A program made the translations under genes and the position numbers. This document shows positions 46,012 through 58,862 of a stretch of 64,000 bases of DNA, piece after piece; position 1 is the first letter of the stretch, and each line of letters begins with the position of its first letter. Origin of the DNA: Bolinopsis microptera (lineage: Eukaryota; Ctenophora; Tentaculata; Lobata; Bolinopsidae); NCBI RefSeq assembly GCF_026151205.1, contig NC_087076.1, positions 8,842,902 through 8,906,901 of the forward strand, in the 5' to 3' direction. The notes under the pieces are model-generated. The model did no database searches. It was not told the DNA's origin and worked only from the letters and a program-made list of their open reading frames with translations.

Positions 46012-49000
46012 TCTTCATCTCTCCACGCTGGAGAGTTTTTCAATTAACTACCTATCAGACTTATTGGTATACCACTACAGTTGAATCTTAATAAGCCCGG
46101 CTTATTAAACTGTGATACACTTCTTTTCTCTCTCTGCCTTGTTAAGATATATTGGTGTTGCGCACGTGACCGATATAATCTCTGAACTGTAGTGGTACAG
46201 ATCGTGTAATACAGGTCTAGCACGTGTCACAAGCATCACCCTCAAGGTCTGGATCTTTTAAACTTGGAAGCTTTCTCTTTACAGGCTTATTGGCCAATTA
46301 ATTGCATCCTAACCTTACCTTACATAACCCTCATCTGATACAGCATGCTCAAAAACTTAAAGGGATCACGTGGTATCATTAGGGTTGCCTCATTGGCTGA
46401 ATCACATATGATGAGAGCTTCTTATTGGTGCATGTGATTGCCGTACCGTTCCATGATTGGTAGAGTTCACGCACTGTCACACTATCTCCCATCACACCTA
46501 GAGAATCGTGGCACTTTTTGCTAAACACTTAAATAGTTTTCGTTAAGCTGTGCAGCTAGGTGGGTCGAGTTAGCAGGCGCAGTACCAGTCTGTTAGTCGC
46601 ACTTTTAGTCGCACCTTATATCTTCAGGGCTAGTTAGTGAGCTATTCTGTTACTTGTACCTGGGTGTATGAAGTTGCTTCACTCAAATATTGGCATGTTT
46701 TTTAACCCTGATGAAGTGTTATTCATTTGATGTTTTACCAGTCATCAGTTTAGTTTCTGTCAATTGAGACCTGTTTAGTACAGTTACAGGGTGAAAGTGT
46801 TTGTTTTTAACCATCATCAGGTTGCGGGGTAGCCAATAATTCTGACTATAGATTGGTTCTTGATAACTGGCACTTTGTGTTGTGCTTGCTGCTACCTCAA
46901 TGATATGTTGGCAGGTATATGACCTCATGATCTAAAGACAGATACATTAAATATATAAGCTCAGTTAGTATCTACCACTACAACCTAAGTAACTCAGTCC
47001 CCTAGTGCCTGGTTCCTATCCACATCAACCTGTATCAGCCCCACCAGGTCCTGCACCCTCATTTCAGAGCCACCTGTTCCATTTCAGTCCCTGGCCCTAT
47101 GTGGCCCGGATCCGATCCCTTAGGTCCCCGTCCCCTTTGACAACAGGGTCAGAACAGTGTAAAGGTGCCATGCTGGGCAGGGTTTATTAACCTCGTGTTT
47201 TCTTAATCAGCTTCACGACACACTGCCCTATTTCAGGGGTCCCAACCTCAAATTATTGACATCCACTTATTGTTATTGAACTTTTGTAATGAGCTGTTCG
47301 GTATAAAGTCACGATCTATATCCTTGTTAGAGTGTGTCGGCACACTGTGTTTACTCTGCTAATTGGGGTTGTGATAGCGTATTTAAGCTATTCAAACAGC
47401 CAATTAACTGTCGTTACCGATTGTCAAGCACACAAGTTAGTTGTAATCCGAAACTATGTCGCTGATTATTGGCCCGTATATAATATTAAAGGACCACTGA
47501 TTGGGGGAGAAGTTGGTCGCCACAGTTCACGGCATCTCTTGTTGTTTGACACTCAAACTGGGGAACTCAATTGTCATTTCAACAGTTCGCGCAGCAGTCA
47601 GTCACTTGCGTGTGAATTTAGATGCGGGACGTTCGGCTATGTTGTAATTCGTTATCGTTTATGTTGTATATTGTTAATGTGTTAGCAGTAGTGGATAACA
47701 GGTTATTGTTTTGGAATACTGTCCTGACTCTGCAATACTGCTGCTATTTCGTCAACTGTCTCGCTCTACCTTCTGTCTGCTTTTCTAAATCCCCCGTCTG
47801 TCAGTGTTACTTATTTTCTAAATTCTCTGTCTGTCACTTATTTCATTTGATCACGTCTGTTCTTTTCATAGCATCAGGAAACTGCAAATTTCTCTCCTGT
47901 AGTCATATGTCACACGTGACTTCATGCGAGGGCACCTAATCATGAAATCAGAAATACCAGCACATAGCACAACATTTCACGGATAATTTTCACTGATTTC
48001 TCTCTCTCCCCTGGTTGGGAAGAAGCTGGTGAGTGGAGGAAATAAAGGAGCCGTCAAATGCTGGTTTTAATGACGTGATAATTATGGTATGAAAAACACG
48101 AAGCCTTTGATTAATCAGGCAGTGAGCTGTGTAAGAGGCGGTTCACGGTGTGGTGTACTGCAGCCAGGGGAAACTAGGGCTTTGTTCGCCTCTCGACTTC
48201 GTGATCTCCTCATTGGACACTATATACTCCTCCCCCTTATACTTCAAGTAGGGGTACTCCCCGGTACCTTGTATTTTTATATTTTACCTTTTGTATGAGG
48301 TTGTAACGTTTGTGTTGTGAAATATTCTGATATTTTAATGGGATCGGAAGGACGCTCCCTTTCCCTGCATTATTTCACTTTATCGTGCTGGCTCGTGCTG
48401 AGGTATTGTTTTTGTTATCCTTGTGATTCACTTATAGACTTATGGCATGCACGGAATTTCAGTGTGGTTTTAATGCGGGTTTGTTTACTGTATAAAATAT
48501 GGAACCAATCAGAGTACCGTGTATTGTTATTATCTTATTACGTAGCGCTAACTTGATCGAGTATTGATCAGACGCCAGTAATGAGGAAAGTTGAGAATTA
48601 GAGGGGAATTATGTACAGAGTATTAGCATTTCTTCGCATAATATCATCATACCAGAATTATCCCAGCTCCCTTTATTGTCATCACTTTGGTGGAGGATAT
48701 ACATAATCGGTATAGTTAATGCCAAGCTGTGTTTGTATCAGCATGTGGCGTGCATTTGAGTTGTGAATTTGTACTTTTTACCGTTTATTGTAGTGTTAGT
48801 GAGTACTGTGACCACGTCCACTATTTCACCCTCGATCTTTGTATCAGTTTTGCCATTCGTTGTCTTATGTATTGAATTGTGCATATTTTACTATAGTTCC
48901 CTAGCGTTGATATGACAATTCGAAATCAATATGTTTAGAGAATTATTTGCTGTCTATTATTTGAAACTGGACTGCTCCAGATTCCATTGATGCTTTTACA

Positions 49001-49111
49001 GTATGATCTATATTACTGATAATACATTATTTTTTAGAACCAGTTTTAGACCGTGTTCTTACTCCCTTTCGTTTCTTAAATTCTAACGACTAACAATCAG
49101 GACAGAAAGCT
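46012..49111. other. Upstream flank of plexin, no gene established
   Basis: Contains CCAAT and CACGTG motifs at 46160-46450 and a short Pro-rich frame at 46996-47190 (PGSYPHQPVSAPPGPAPS) that could be an exon piece but lacks support. It should hold the plexin 5' UTR and promoter at its right side. Confidence 0.4.
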
Positions 49112-49132
49112 ATGATAACAATAATATCATGA
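49112..49132 (+). promoter_or_regulatory. Six-codon upstream ORF overlapping the plexin start by ATGA
   Basis: ATG at 49112 opens a frame of six codons ending in TGA at 49130-49132. The plexin ATG is 49129-49131, so stop and start share ATGA. If the transcript begins upstream of 49112, ribosomes would have to skip this ATG or reinitiate, which could lower plexin output. The position of the transcript start is not known. Confidence 0.5.
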
Positions 49133-52100
49133 AGTACAGAATAATATTGCCCATATTGGGCACTCTGGTGGCTACCTGCCTGGCGGCCCTCTCATTCGAA
49201 TCAGAAGATATTTTACGAGGAATGGTCCTCGACAGCAGAGGTCACATCTACCTAGGTTGGTAGTGTCTTTAAAGTCCTAATTTCCCTAATTTTATCGAAA
49301 TCATGAACTGTTGTCTGCCATTTATCTGTTTTCTGCTCGCGTGAAGTCGAGATAAGGGATTGATATCTGTCAGTTTTAGAATTGATTTACGTCAAATTGG
49401 GGCATAATGAATTGTGATGGTTGACAGGATTTCTCTCTTTCCTGGCTTCGTCATTACTGAATTAGGGTTCCCTAACTGTTCACAGTTCCCCCAACCCTTC
49501 ACAACAAGCGCCAGCCAGTATATGGTATGTGTTTCTCATGGGACAAAAATTTGCACCTCAAGATTTTCTTTAAGATAACCGCTAATATAACTATTTTGCC
49601 TGTCCAGGAGCGGTGAACGCACTTTACCAACTAGACCCCGAACTTAACGTTCTGAATTACACGATAACGGGACCAGTGCAGGACAACCCCAACTGTGCTC
49701 CCCCTCAACTTGGTATGGAGTTCTGTCTGATCGAAGGAGAGGAAATGAGGTGAGGCCATCTTGAGTTTGGGAGTTTGATCTATAAAACTAGCTTTTTTGC
49801 CTTTTATTGTGATTAGCCATGTTTAAACAGTTTTTAGAATTTCTTATTTTAGGCGGTTACTGCAATCTAGAATGTTAGAATGAAATTGTATACGATCTTC
49901 ATGACTCATATCATCTCCATTTGAATGGCACAGTAGTTCATAATAGTAATACTGTCTGTAAATTATTTCATCGGCAATGTAAGTGAGGCACATATTGTAT
50001 TCATTGTAATATTCACTTTCCGATTGGACCTATCAGAGCTATTACATTCCTAAGGTAGCTATTGGTTGGAAGTGTAAAGTGTCTGCACACTACACCTGCA
50101 TTGTTAGAGAAATACCTACTTACTTATTATTTTATAGCACGGTATTGGTATTTGGTATTATGCATTTTTTTACCCGGCGTGGTGAAATGCGTTTGAAGGC
50201 AGACAATTATCAGGCAGTTCTACACATAGAACAGCCTTGAAATACATTTACCCAACATTATCTTTTTTCTGCAGGCGACACATTTACTCATTTCTTCATA
50301 ATTTTGAGGAATAATCTTGCAATCATGCGAGCCGCAGAGTATGCTATGTGGTTATGGTTATGGCAACATACGTACACACTATTCTCCACTGCTTGATTTA
50401 TTTATATGAGTTATTCACTAATAGTATCACTCATAACGCAATGTTTATTGTACATTGCAGTCAATGCAGACATTGTGTGTCCGCTACTACAAACACAAAC
50501 AAACACTTACCACCTCCCCACATACAGCTATAATAATTAATAAAACCAGCACCCTCATCATCATCATGAGATAATGCATCATGTCCACAAAAGTCACAGG
50601 TGTAAAATAATAATTACACGTTATTTCCTGCTGTAAGTGAGCGTGCGAGTTTGTTTCAGTAAATTAAGCTTATTAACCGGAGATATTAACGTAAAAATTC
50701 ACATACGTAAAATCGAGTCAATATAATAATAGAATATATCCCTGCCCACAGATTTCATGAAAAAGAGCCTGAATTTTCAATTCTTCTGACCATTTTAATG
50801 GAGAGTAACCGAGATGACTATAATAATATCTTAGTGCCACTCTCGCACTCACTTTCTGACTGGCTGCTTTGACGGTTAAGAAATTTAGAGATGGGTATTA
50901 CACCACTATTCGTGGGACCACAACCAATCAGATGGCCCGAATGTCATGTGGCTGAATTCTTCTTAATTACGGTAATTGTGCCCCGAAATCTGATATGACA
51001 TTCTTAACAATCGGAGGATCGAAACATTGAATTTCAAGAATTTTCTGACTTGAAGTAAATGTTGGAGATAAAAGGGGCCGGGATTGTAGAAACTAGAAGT
51101 GAAATTTAGACTTGATTAGACAGAAAATTAAGGAGAAGTAAATTAAGGCGGGCAACATGACCTGAATCTACTGCTAACCATCTCAATTATATACTTAGTT
51201 CGGGGGATGTTCCACGAAGGGACAACGACAGATAACCGCAATTATTATAATTTATTCAACCCTGGTCCAGGAAATGATTTACTCATTTTAAATGCACTAG
51301 TACTAGTAGGCATTGTCTAATATTCAAGAGATAATATGTAGTTAGCTCTATGGTATTCCAAATGGGGTACAACATTAAGATTTATTTCAAGATACGCGAC
51401 GATCGTATTCTAATTCAGGAATCTTAAAGATATCAGCTAAATATCCAGTAGCTATATTCCCATTTCCCATCCTTTGGTTCCCAGTTCCCTAACCTCCCAC
51501 CCCAACCTCAGGACAACAGACAATTACAACCAACTGATTCTGATAGACGACATAGCAGGATATCTCATCTCGTGCGGCAGTGTTTTCCAGGGTACTTGTA
51601 CAGCTCGCCTGTTGGAGGATATCTCTTTTGCTATACCTGACTCTGAGTCTTTCTACCCTGAGAACTATGTCGTTGCTACTGACCACCGGTAAGATAGTGG
51701 AAGGGTTCGGTTTTGTGATGATAATTAAGCACTTGTCTTTAATTTCATACCTATCTGTTATAAATTGTATAGTTTGAGGATTCATTTATTTACATGTTAA
51801 CAGTAAACATGACTTTTTTAAACACTCTACCCCAGGTTGAAATCAGTTGGTTTCATAGGAGAAGTAGAACCCGGCAAACAGTCTCTTTTTATTGGTGGCT
51901 ACGTCTCCGCAGACGACGAGTTCACAATCCAAGAGAACAAGAAAGCGGTCATCGCAAACCGAAAACTGCACAGCTACGAATCCGGAGCGTCCTTCACCTA
52001 CTACACCAGCATGCAACGAACCCTCTTCTACCAGCGATCCTGGCACGTAAAACCCTACGTCGACATCTCCTACGTCTCTGCTTTCCAAGACGAACGCTTC

Positions 52101-54138
52101 GCTTACTTCTTCTTCCACGAGCGCCAACTAACAACCCACATGGGCACAGACACCAGGATAGCACGTACCTGCCTCTCAGACACTGGCAACACCAACTCTC
52201 CCCTCTCAGACAGCACCTATACTTCCTATATCGAGATACCTATCTCGTGTACCTACGATGGGGTGGAGTATCCTGCCATGACTTCTGTGGAACTGGTGAC
52301 GGTGGAGGGAATGTATCAGGGAGATGAGAAGGTCCTGGTCGGGACTTTCAGTAACGAGAAGAACAACACCCATACCGCTATTTGTACTTTCTCTTTTGAT
52401 GAGGTAAGAGAATTGTTGGTATTTGTTTTTTATATTGATAAAAATGAGAAATTGAGATTCTAATGTTTGTGTTGGAAAAATAAATTTATTTTTAGTTATC
52501 AAACAAATCACATTCGTGGTTTAGAAATCAGTTTTATCATTATCAAATCAACAGTCTTACGTCATACAAATTGTCATGCACATTTGACCAACAAACCTTT
52601 GCCTTCTCAACTAAACAATCGTTTACAGCTTTTTGGACATCCTTAAAAGATTTCAGTAGCCAATAATGTAAAAGTTTCTTACTCTTGCCTTTAGTTTGTC
52701 GTGTTGTCGTTACCCAACATGCTCTTCGTCAGTCTGTTATTATAACTTATTTATACCGGCTAAAACATCTCCCTCACAACTTTAATTCGTTGTAAGCGAA
52801 TATTATCACTATCTTGAGACAAGAAGTTTGTGTCTGTAGACAAGAAGTTTCCAGCTATAGCTGATCATATGGAAAAGCATCGAATTTTCCAGTTTTCAGC
52901 ATGTTCCAAAGAGCCGTTCTGACGTCTAAGTAGGAAAACAAGACGTAGAGGGAACTCAAGGTAGCCAGAAAGGCGGGCAGAATGTTGTTCTGAATGTAAA
53001 CGAAGTAGAAGTACTCGTAAGGAAGTACGTACAAGTCGCTGAAGCTGAACATGAGGGCTGAAAGTGTGATCTTTATCACCATCCACACCAGAACATTAGC
53101 CACGATCAGCCCGATAACCCGGAAATCAGATCGGATCTTGTCTGTGAGTTCAATATCAGTGTTCCAGCGGAGATTCCTCCGAGTGATAATGTAAAGAACC
53201 AGGGAGGCTACTACGAACAGATAGTCCGGAACTTGTACACAAATTACCATCAAGATCACCGCCGTTATATCTTTTGCGTAGAAGGTTTCAAAGCTGTTGC
53301 TGAATCCAAAAACCGTTTGGTTGCTCACCGAGAGTGACAGAATAAATGCGACAGTAAAGAAAAATATCACAAAAACCAGTGCCATCATCATCAGCTTCTT
53401 GAACTTAACGCCGTGAAGAATAGTCCAGTAAGGATGGTGAATGTAAAGGTACTGCATAAGACAGAGCATGAATATGAGGATCTTGTGATACGACCACAAA
53501 CACTCACCTACCAGCTCCAAGATCTCGTTAAACACCTTCAACCCTGTTTCGCTCTCCATCAAGAACCCTGGCATGAGCAAGTAAACACCCTGAGGTAGTG
53601 CTTCTAACAAGACCAGTCCTAGATTCGGGACCGACAAAAACCGGTAGAACCTGGCCGTCCAGGATACCCTCTTCTGCCAGTGAAAGTAGTAGAGGTAGAT
53701 GTTGAGAGGGGCCCCAATTAGGACGAGGAGCAATTGGAGAGAACCACACCCGTAGTTCATGACATCGTCCCAAAAAGTGGTCGAGTTGTGGGAAAAGTTG
53801 AACCCTTCATTGCTGTTTATCTTTCCGAACAGAACCATCTACCTCCTTCAATGTTTTTGATTAACTTTTACCTATAAAAATATCTTGATTGAAGTTTATA
53901 ATAAGCTTGATCAAAGGAGAAACTCAAATACTTTTACGATTTCATCCACGTACATCTTCTCTGAGCTCATGATTTATTACCTCTTGTCTTACTTCACTCG
54001 GTAAATACTTACAAGGCTCGTATTTTTCAGATAAACCGACAGTTAAACGCCAAAACCCTCGCGTGCTCTAACGGAGAAGGAGTTAAAAAGATTAGATCAG
54101 AGGCTCGGGATAACGTTATACCCTGCACAAACTCCAAG
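49129..54138 (+). CDS. plexin (PLXN family): Plexin receptor, first five coding exons (signal peptide and Sema domain), partial
   Basis: Exons by eye: 49129-49255, 49608-49749, 51512-51688, 51836-52403 and 54031-54138. All have AG/GT borders and matching phases (1, 2, 2, 0), giving 374 residues. A signal peptide at the start (IILPILGTLVATCLAA) is followed by GHIYLGAVNALYQLDPEL and TGPVQDNPNC, the classic plexin entry to the Sema beta-propeller. Next come NQLILIDDIAGYLISCGSVF and QGTC, LFIGGYVS, ARTCLSD, SYIEIPISC, GTFSNEKNNTHTAICTFSFD and, in exon 5, INRQLNAKTLACSNGEG. Plexins are semaphorin receptors at the cell surface; the rest (end of Sema, PSI and IPT repeats, membrane span, split GAP domain) is missing here. 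A possible sixth acceptor lies at 54239-54240, but the next frame stops after seven codons. The remaining exons may lie beyond the window. Confidence 0.93.
52855..53838 (-). CDS. Intronless divergent seven-transmembrane receptor nested in plexin intron 4
   Basis: A 327-residue frame from ATG 53838 to the stop at 52855, on the strand opposite plexin and wholly inside its fourth intron (52404-54030). Seven hydrophobic segments lie near residues 31-52, 66-90, 108-132, 147-171, 190-219, 238-264 and 277-303. The N-terminus has two glycosylation sequons (Asn14, Asn18). Class A-like traces: LSVPNLGLVLLEALP in TM2, MQYLYIHHPYW after TM3 at the DRY position, and SSLYVLFSYLDVRTALW at the end of TM7, resembling the NPxxY/helix 8 region. 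The DRY Asp/Arg, the TM6 CWxP and the NPxxY Asn-Pro are all missing, so this is a divergent receptor, perhaps lineage-specific; ligand unknown. The intact long frame argues against a pseudogene. Confidence 0.85.
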   Translation of the reverse strand: MVLFGKINSNEGFNFSHNSTTFWDDVMNYGCGSLQLLLVLIGAPLNIYLYYFHWQKRVSWTARFYRFLSVPNLGLVLLEALPQGVYLLMPGFLMESETGLKVFNEILELVGECLWSYHKILIFMLCLMQYLYIHHPYWTILHGVKFKKLMMMALVFVIFFFTVAFILSLSVSNQTVFGFSNSFETFYAKDITAVILMVICVQVPDYLFVVASLVLYIITRRNLRWNTDIELTDKIRSDFRVIGLIVANVLVWMVIKITLSALMFSFSDLYVLPYEYFYFVYIQNNILPAFLATLSSLYVLFSYLDVRTALWNMLKTGKFDAFPYDQL

Positions 54139-57100
54139 GTAAGAGCAAAGAGCTCCTGATCCTGTCGACGCCATCCTGTCGGCCGGGGTTTAAACCCTAC
54201 TTTTCTTCTTAAACCCTCTTCTTTCTCACCCAATCCCCAGCTATACGGCTGGGAAAGGTGTTAAAGTTTTACTGGGGATATGTTAGCCAGCAGGGTTAGT
54301 GAGGTTACTCAGGTTAGAGGGGTGTGAGGTAAGTGTTGAGGTGAGATGCGTGGAGCACGTTTAAAGTAGCGGTTTTGCAGTGTTGTCACAGGGTTTAACA
54401 TTGATGTTGTGACCTACCCCGCCAACTTCTGCTTCTAACTTGAATATTTCCGCTGTTATGTAGGGGTAAACTGTCCTAGTTACTAAATAACGGAAATTCC
54501 GGGGATTACTTATACGTTTTTATTGAATCATGAATATACCGTACCGTAATACTTTCGCCGGTGACAAATTTGGGCGGTTATTAACAATGAAATATGTGAA
54601 ATACGGTAAACATGTGATGGTACGTCAACTTGAAGTTTAAGAATGAGTAGCAAATATGTATACGAACTCACGATGAACAACTTTTAAAAATACCTAGCAA
54701 TATGGATTTTCAGATCAAATTACAGATCATTTTGGAATATGCCGTATCCCACAGGATGTAGGTGGGGCCAAAATTGACTCCACAGAGTTTTCTAGACCAC
54801 ATTAAAGTAGCAATGTAGCAATGTAGTGATTGCTGATGTCACGAACTGCCTATGAGTGTGAATGGACGAAGTGTCATCCTAAAGTGTACCAGATACCCAT
54901 TTTAAGAGCTCGTCTGATATCTTTAAAATATCATTTTAACGGTCTTTACTGAACCCTGTCTGAGATATAAAGTACTATTTTAGCATCTATTTTCGTAACA
55001 CACCTAAGTGACAATATTGTAACCTATTAGTATTACCAATAACAGGAATAATGGCCAACAATGAAAACCACAGGATCTCAAGAGCCCTGGTATATAACAT
55101 ATAATGACATCATGGCCAGGATCTCCCACCAAATATCATGTCAGACATCAATCAACCTGTCCACCGTTCGGCTGACAATCTAATTTTGACGTTAAGAAAT
55201 TACTAGCCGGGCATTAAGTGAGATTCCAATGGTATCTCACGTCCCCCCTATGTGTGTATCCTTTATCACAAGACACTAGACTAGGACGCTAGAGGCTACA
55301 GTATCTTATATAGAGGCCTGGTATCTTGTAGAGGCCTGTGTTCGAGGGAGGGCTCTGGAATCGGAATGTTACTGATCGTCTGGTATGATCGGTAGTGCGA
55401 GATGTATGGTAGTAGCTGTTCGGGTTCATGGAATGCTGAATATTTCCTCCTCATCGCCAAACATACTGAGCATAACTTGAATTTTATAACTGAGTGTCTC
55501 TTAGTAAACCCCTTTTATTGGCTCGGACTCCCTACAAAGTCAAACGGTGATTGCCACCTGTAGAGCCGTACACAAGACATGATTCTTACCCAATAAAAAC
55601 CACCAATTCATATCATATGATCACTGTATATTCTATCACGTGACCAGAGAAGCCAGGTAACAAACTATGCACACCCTTGTTAAGGTGTAAATTTGTGGTT
55701 CTAGATAACAGACTTCACATGTTTGTGTTCCCTCCCAAACAAACCACTTAATTAATTAGCACACACATGATCGGTGTGATTGCTCTTTGAAGCACAGTGT
55801 TATCAGACATAAAGAGAAATTTAGAGGAGATGAGCATTATTATATTTTCTTATCTCTCTTACACACTTTTAGAGGATTCACATTACCGAGTTCTGATTAA
55901 TTACATTTTGGCAAAACTCTCGTTGCATGACCTCTGCAGTAGGATAGGACGGAAAGTTCGCAATTAATTTGTAACTCCAGGGCTGGGTCAATCAATTAAG
56001 AAGACGTGTTATTATCTTCTGAAACAGTTTCCATACACTGGCTGCCACTCTTTAAAAGAGCTTTCACATGACCTCATCATCTCCACTTCCTCCTTATACA
56101 CAGAACCTGTACGATCCAGTCTCTATAGAGACAGTATGTAGAGCATTCTAGAACAATTGTGCAGGACGCACACCACCAGGCTTGACATTTGACATTGTTC
56201 TACACAGAGATCCATTTGTACAGGTCTTCAGTCTGTAGAATAGCACAAATGTTTTACTATTATTCAGGCTGAAGAGAGGTTTCATTTAACGCAACTCCGT
56301 GACAATGGCGCCTCTAGCTTATCATTGTTATTCTTGCTACGTTTGCACTTGTAAACTGTAAAGTAGCAATTGATAGGTTGTCTACTGTCTAGAGCCTGCT
56401 GTACAGACAATACTGCATAGTCTGTAGGATTAAGGAAGCTCCTATAAGATGAGATATATACAAAGAGTGTCCAATAAGAGGTTACATATGAGGGGTTAGG
56501 AGGGTGCAATAGTTTATCAACCTGGTCCTACTTCATTATTCATGATAGGGCTGTGGAGACAATGAGATCCCAGCTGCACTGAGATAGTATATCTGCATAG
56601 AATTGAAGTGTGAGTGTAAAATTTCAGCAGCAAAAGTTTAGTTTAACGTTCAAAGATTAGGGTGTATTTAAACTGTATAATGATAAGGTGATAAGCCGTA
56701 ATGATAAAGTTGATCTTAAACGGCTTTATGATAATACCTATGTTGATGAACGGTCCCTTACTGAGAATTGTGTTATAGTACAGCTCCTAAAAGCCTCTGT
56801 CCTATTTCACGGACTCCCCCAAGGGCCGGATGCATGCTTATTGTCCTACTTTCACTTGAACCGTTTAACTCGGTCTATGAGGGTGTGGTTACCGGCTTGA
56901 ACTACCATTTCCTCCCAACAAGCACGAACTGAGCGAGTATCTCACGTGCTCACCTCGGACTGAGCTATTTATAGAACTAATCTGGCCAGCCGTTAAACTA
57001 AAAAGTGGTGGTTTTAACTAACGAACTGTTGCAGGACATGGTTAAACGGAAAACCACAAAAAAGGTAAAATTAAACAGTGTCGTGCAGAATTCAACTCGG

Positions 57101-58770
57101 CAAACAAGCATGAATACGGTTTTTATACGTCTCACATTTTTTCAGTACTGGTCACAAGGGGAGTTTGGCTCTTTGAAAGTTGAAACTCTAAACCGATTGG
57201 TTTATGATAACAAAACTCATACTTACTTCACACTTGATAAGAATAATATGAATTTCACGATTTCATGTTTATTTTCCCGAATTAAAGCCGCTTTAAGCAG
57301 AATTCAAGGTTTGATTCCTGGCCCATGTTTCGACTTTCGAAGGATAAGAGCACAACTGATAAGAACAAATTATCTTGGCGCCTAGTTTCCATCCTGTTTG
57401 ACTGAGTACCCACTCCATTGGGTGTTTTTATCAGCTTATCACACGCATGTTAAATCAACCTTAAAATCTTTCATGTGAAAACTATGAAGTATGAAATCCC
57501 ATATCATGACGCAAATTCCCGACCGGAAACAATTTGATTATCTGCATGTTATTTTGGGCCGTAAAATGCGAAAGGTTAAAATCAGAAAGCAGATTCAGTG
57601 CGACATGTTGCTTTGCTTGGGTTTGCTTGTAGCTGCCCAAGCCACCAATATCCTGGTATGTCTATAACATGCTGTCTGTCCACTATTTACTGTCTGACTC
57701 CTGTCTACTTTGAAATTGAGCTAAAATCTCATTTACAACATGACCAAATCAGTTGTGAACTCACCGTATTTTTAAAAACGTCTCCAGCGTTGATGTTACC
57801 AATGACCTCAACCTTCCAAAATACCACCACCCACTTAACCGATAAGTAATTGGTAGACGTCATTACTTAGCGATCTAATTTCACGCGTTTCTAACGACAC
57901 CCAAAGTAATAATATTCTGAAACACGAGCCGTGTACCCACCACTGCGACACCCTGACCACAACCCCCCTATTAAAATACCATTACTTCATACTTAATGGG
58001 GATTAACTCGGAGGTAAATCACGTGATCACTATAAATACAGATACAGGTCACTAAATAGGGGCTGCTAGGCGTGTCTTGACATGTCCCCTGGGCTCACGA
58101 CACATCGTTAACTGCCTGATTAGATGTAAAATATTGTTAAACTATACTATGCCCGACATTCCGAGTGGTATAATGGTATAATGACAAAGATCTGGATTGA
58201 GTCATTTGTGTTTTCAGTCCTCAGAATAGAAAGAGGAGCACCCCAAATATGGTAGGGTGTTGAGACCAACTGACAAGTCCTCAGTCAGAACTGTGGTGGT
58301 GATCTCTTACTCCCCGTCAATATACTCGAGACTCTCAGTCATTTCCCCAAATAGCAATCCCTCTAATTTTATTAGATTCGTTACCAAAAATTTGATTTAT
58401 TAATTCGAAGCGAATTTGGTATCTCAAATTGGCGGTAAGGCGGTACCAATCTACAAACTAAATATTTTGCGGACCATGAGTTATCAACAAATTATACATG
58501 CAAGGCACAGGTCTCCACAGAGGTTCCCTTACAGGTCCTCCTCAAAGGATTAGCATAATAACAGACACGGCCGACTAGTGAGACCCTGATACTCACAGAG
58601 CCTGACACAACTCTCCCTCACCTGGCATAACCTCTCTTTGTCAGTAATTACACAGTTTTTACCCTGTGACCCTCAGAAGCGGGAACGAAGTCGTCTGTAA
58701 TTTGCATCCTCGTTGTCTGGTGGTATAATGTAAGCCGAGCTATCTTGTCAATATCTTGAGATTTTAAACA

Positions 58771-58771
<1 letters not shown>
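54139..58771. other. Plexin intron or downstream DNA, no exon supported
   Basis: I looked for the next Sema and PSI segments and found none I can defend. Frames at 56688-56900 and 57005-57385 show no family features. TCACGTGA at 55636-55643 and 58019-58026. Confidence 0.4.
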
Positions 58772-58855
<84 letters not shown>

Positions 58856-58862
58856 TCTCTCT
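58772..58862. repeat. (CT)n microsatellite, about 90 bp
   Basis: Nearly pure CT run with one CC break near 58851. The minus-strand frame of repeated Arg-Glu across it is an artefact. Confidence 0.97.

Noticed and set aside
46996-47190. Pro-rich frame as a coding exon
   Set aside because: Short, with no partner exon in phase and no family match; kept only as a remark in the spacer entry.
47332-47685. Frame with a hydrophobic start as a small secreted protein
   Set aside because: It starts with GTG, not ATG, has no recognisable domain, and lacks splice or codon support.
51794-52511. Overlapping frames on both strands around plexin exon 4
   Set aside because: Shadow frames of the real exon, which is fixed by splice sites and Sema motifs.
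54241-54257. A 17-base sixth plexin exon after the acceptor at 54240
   Set aside because: The frame reads seven codons and stops; the donor is weak and the residues do not match the next plexin segment.
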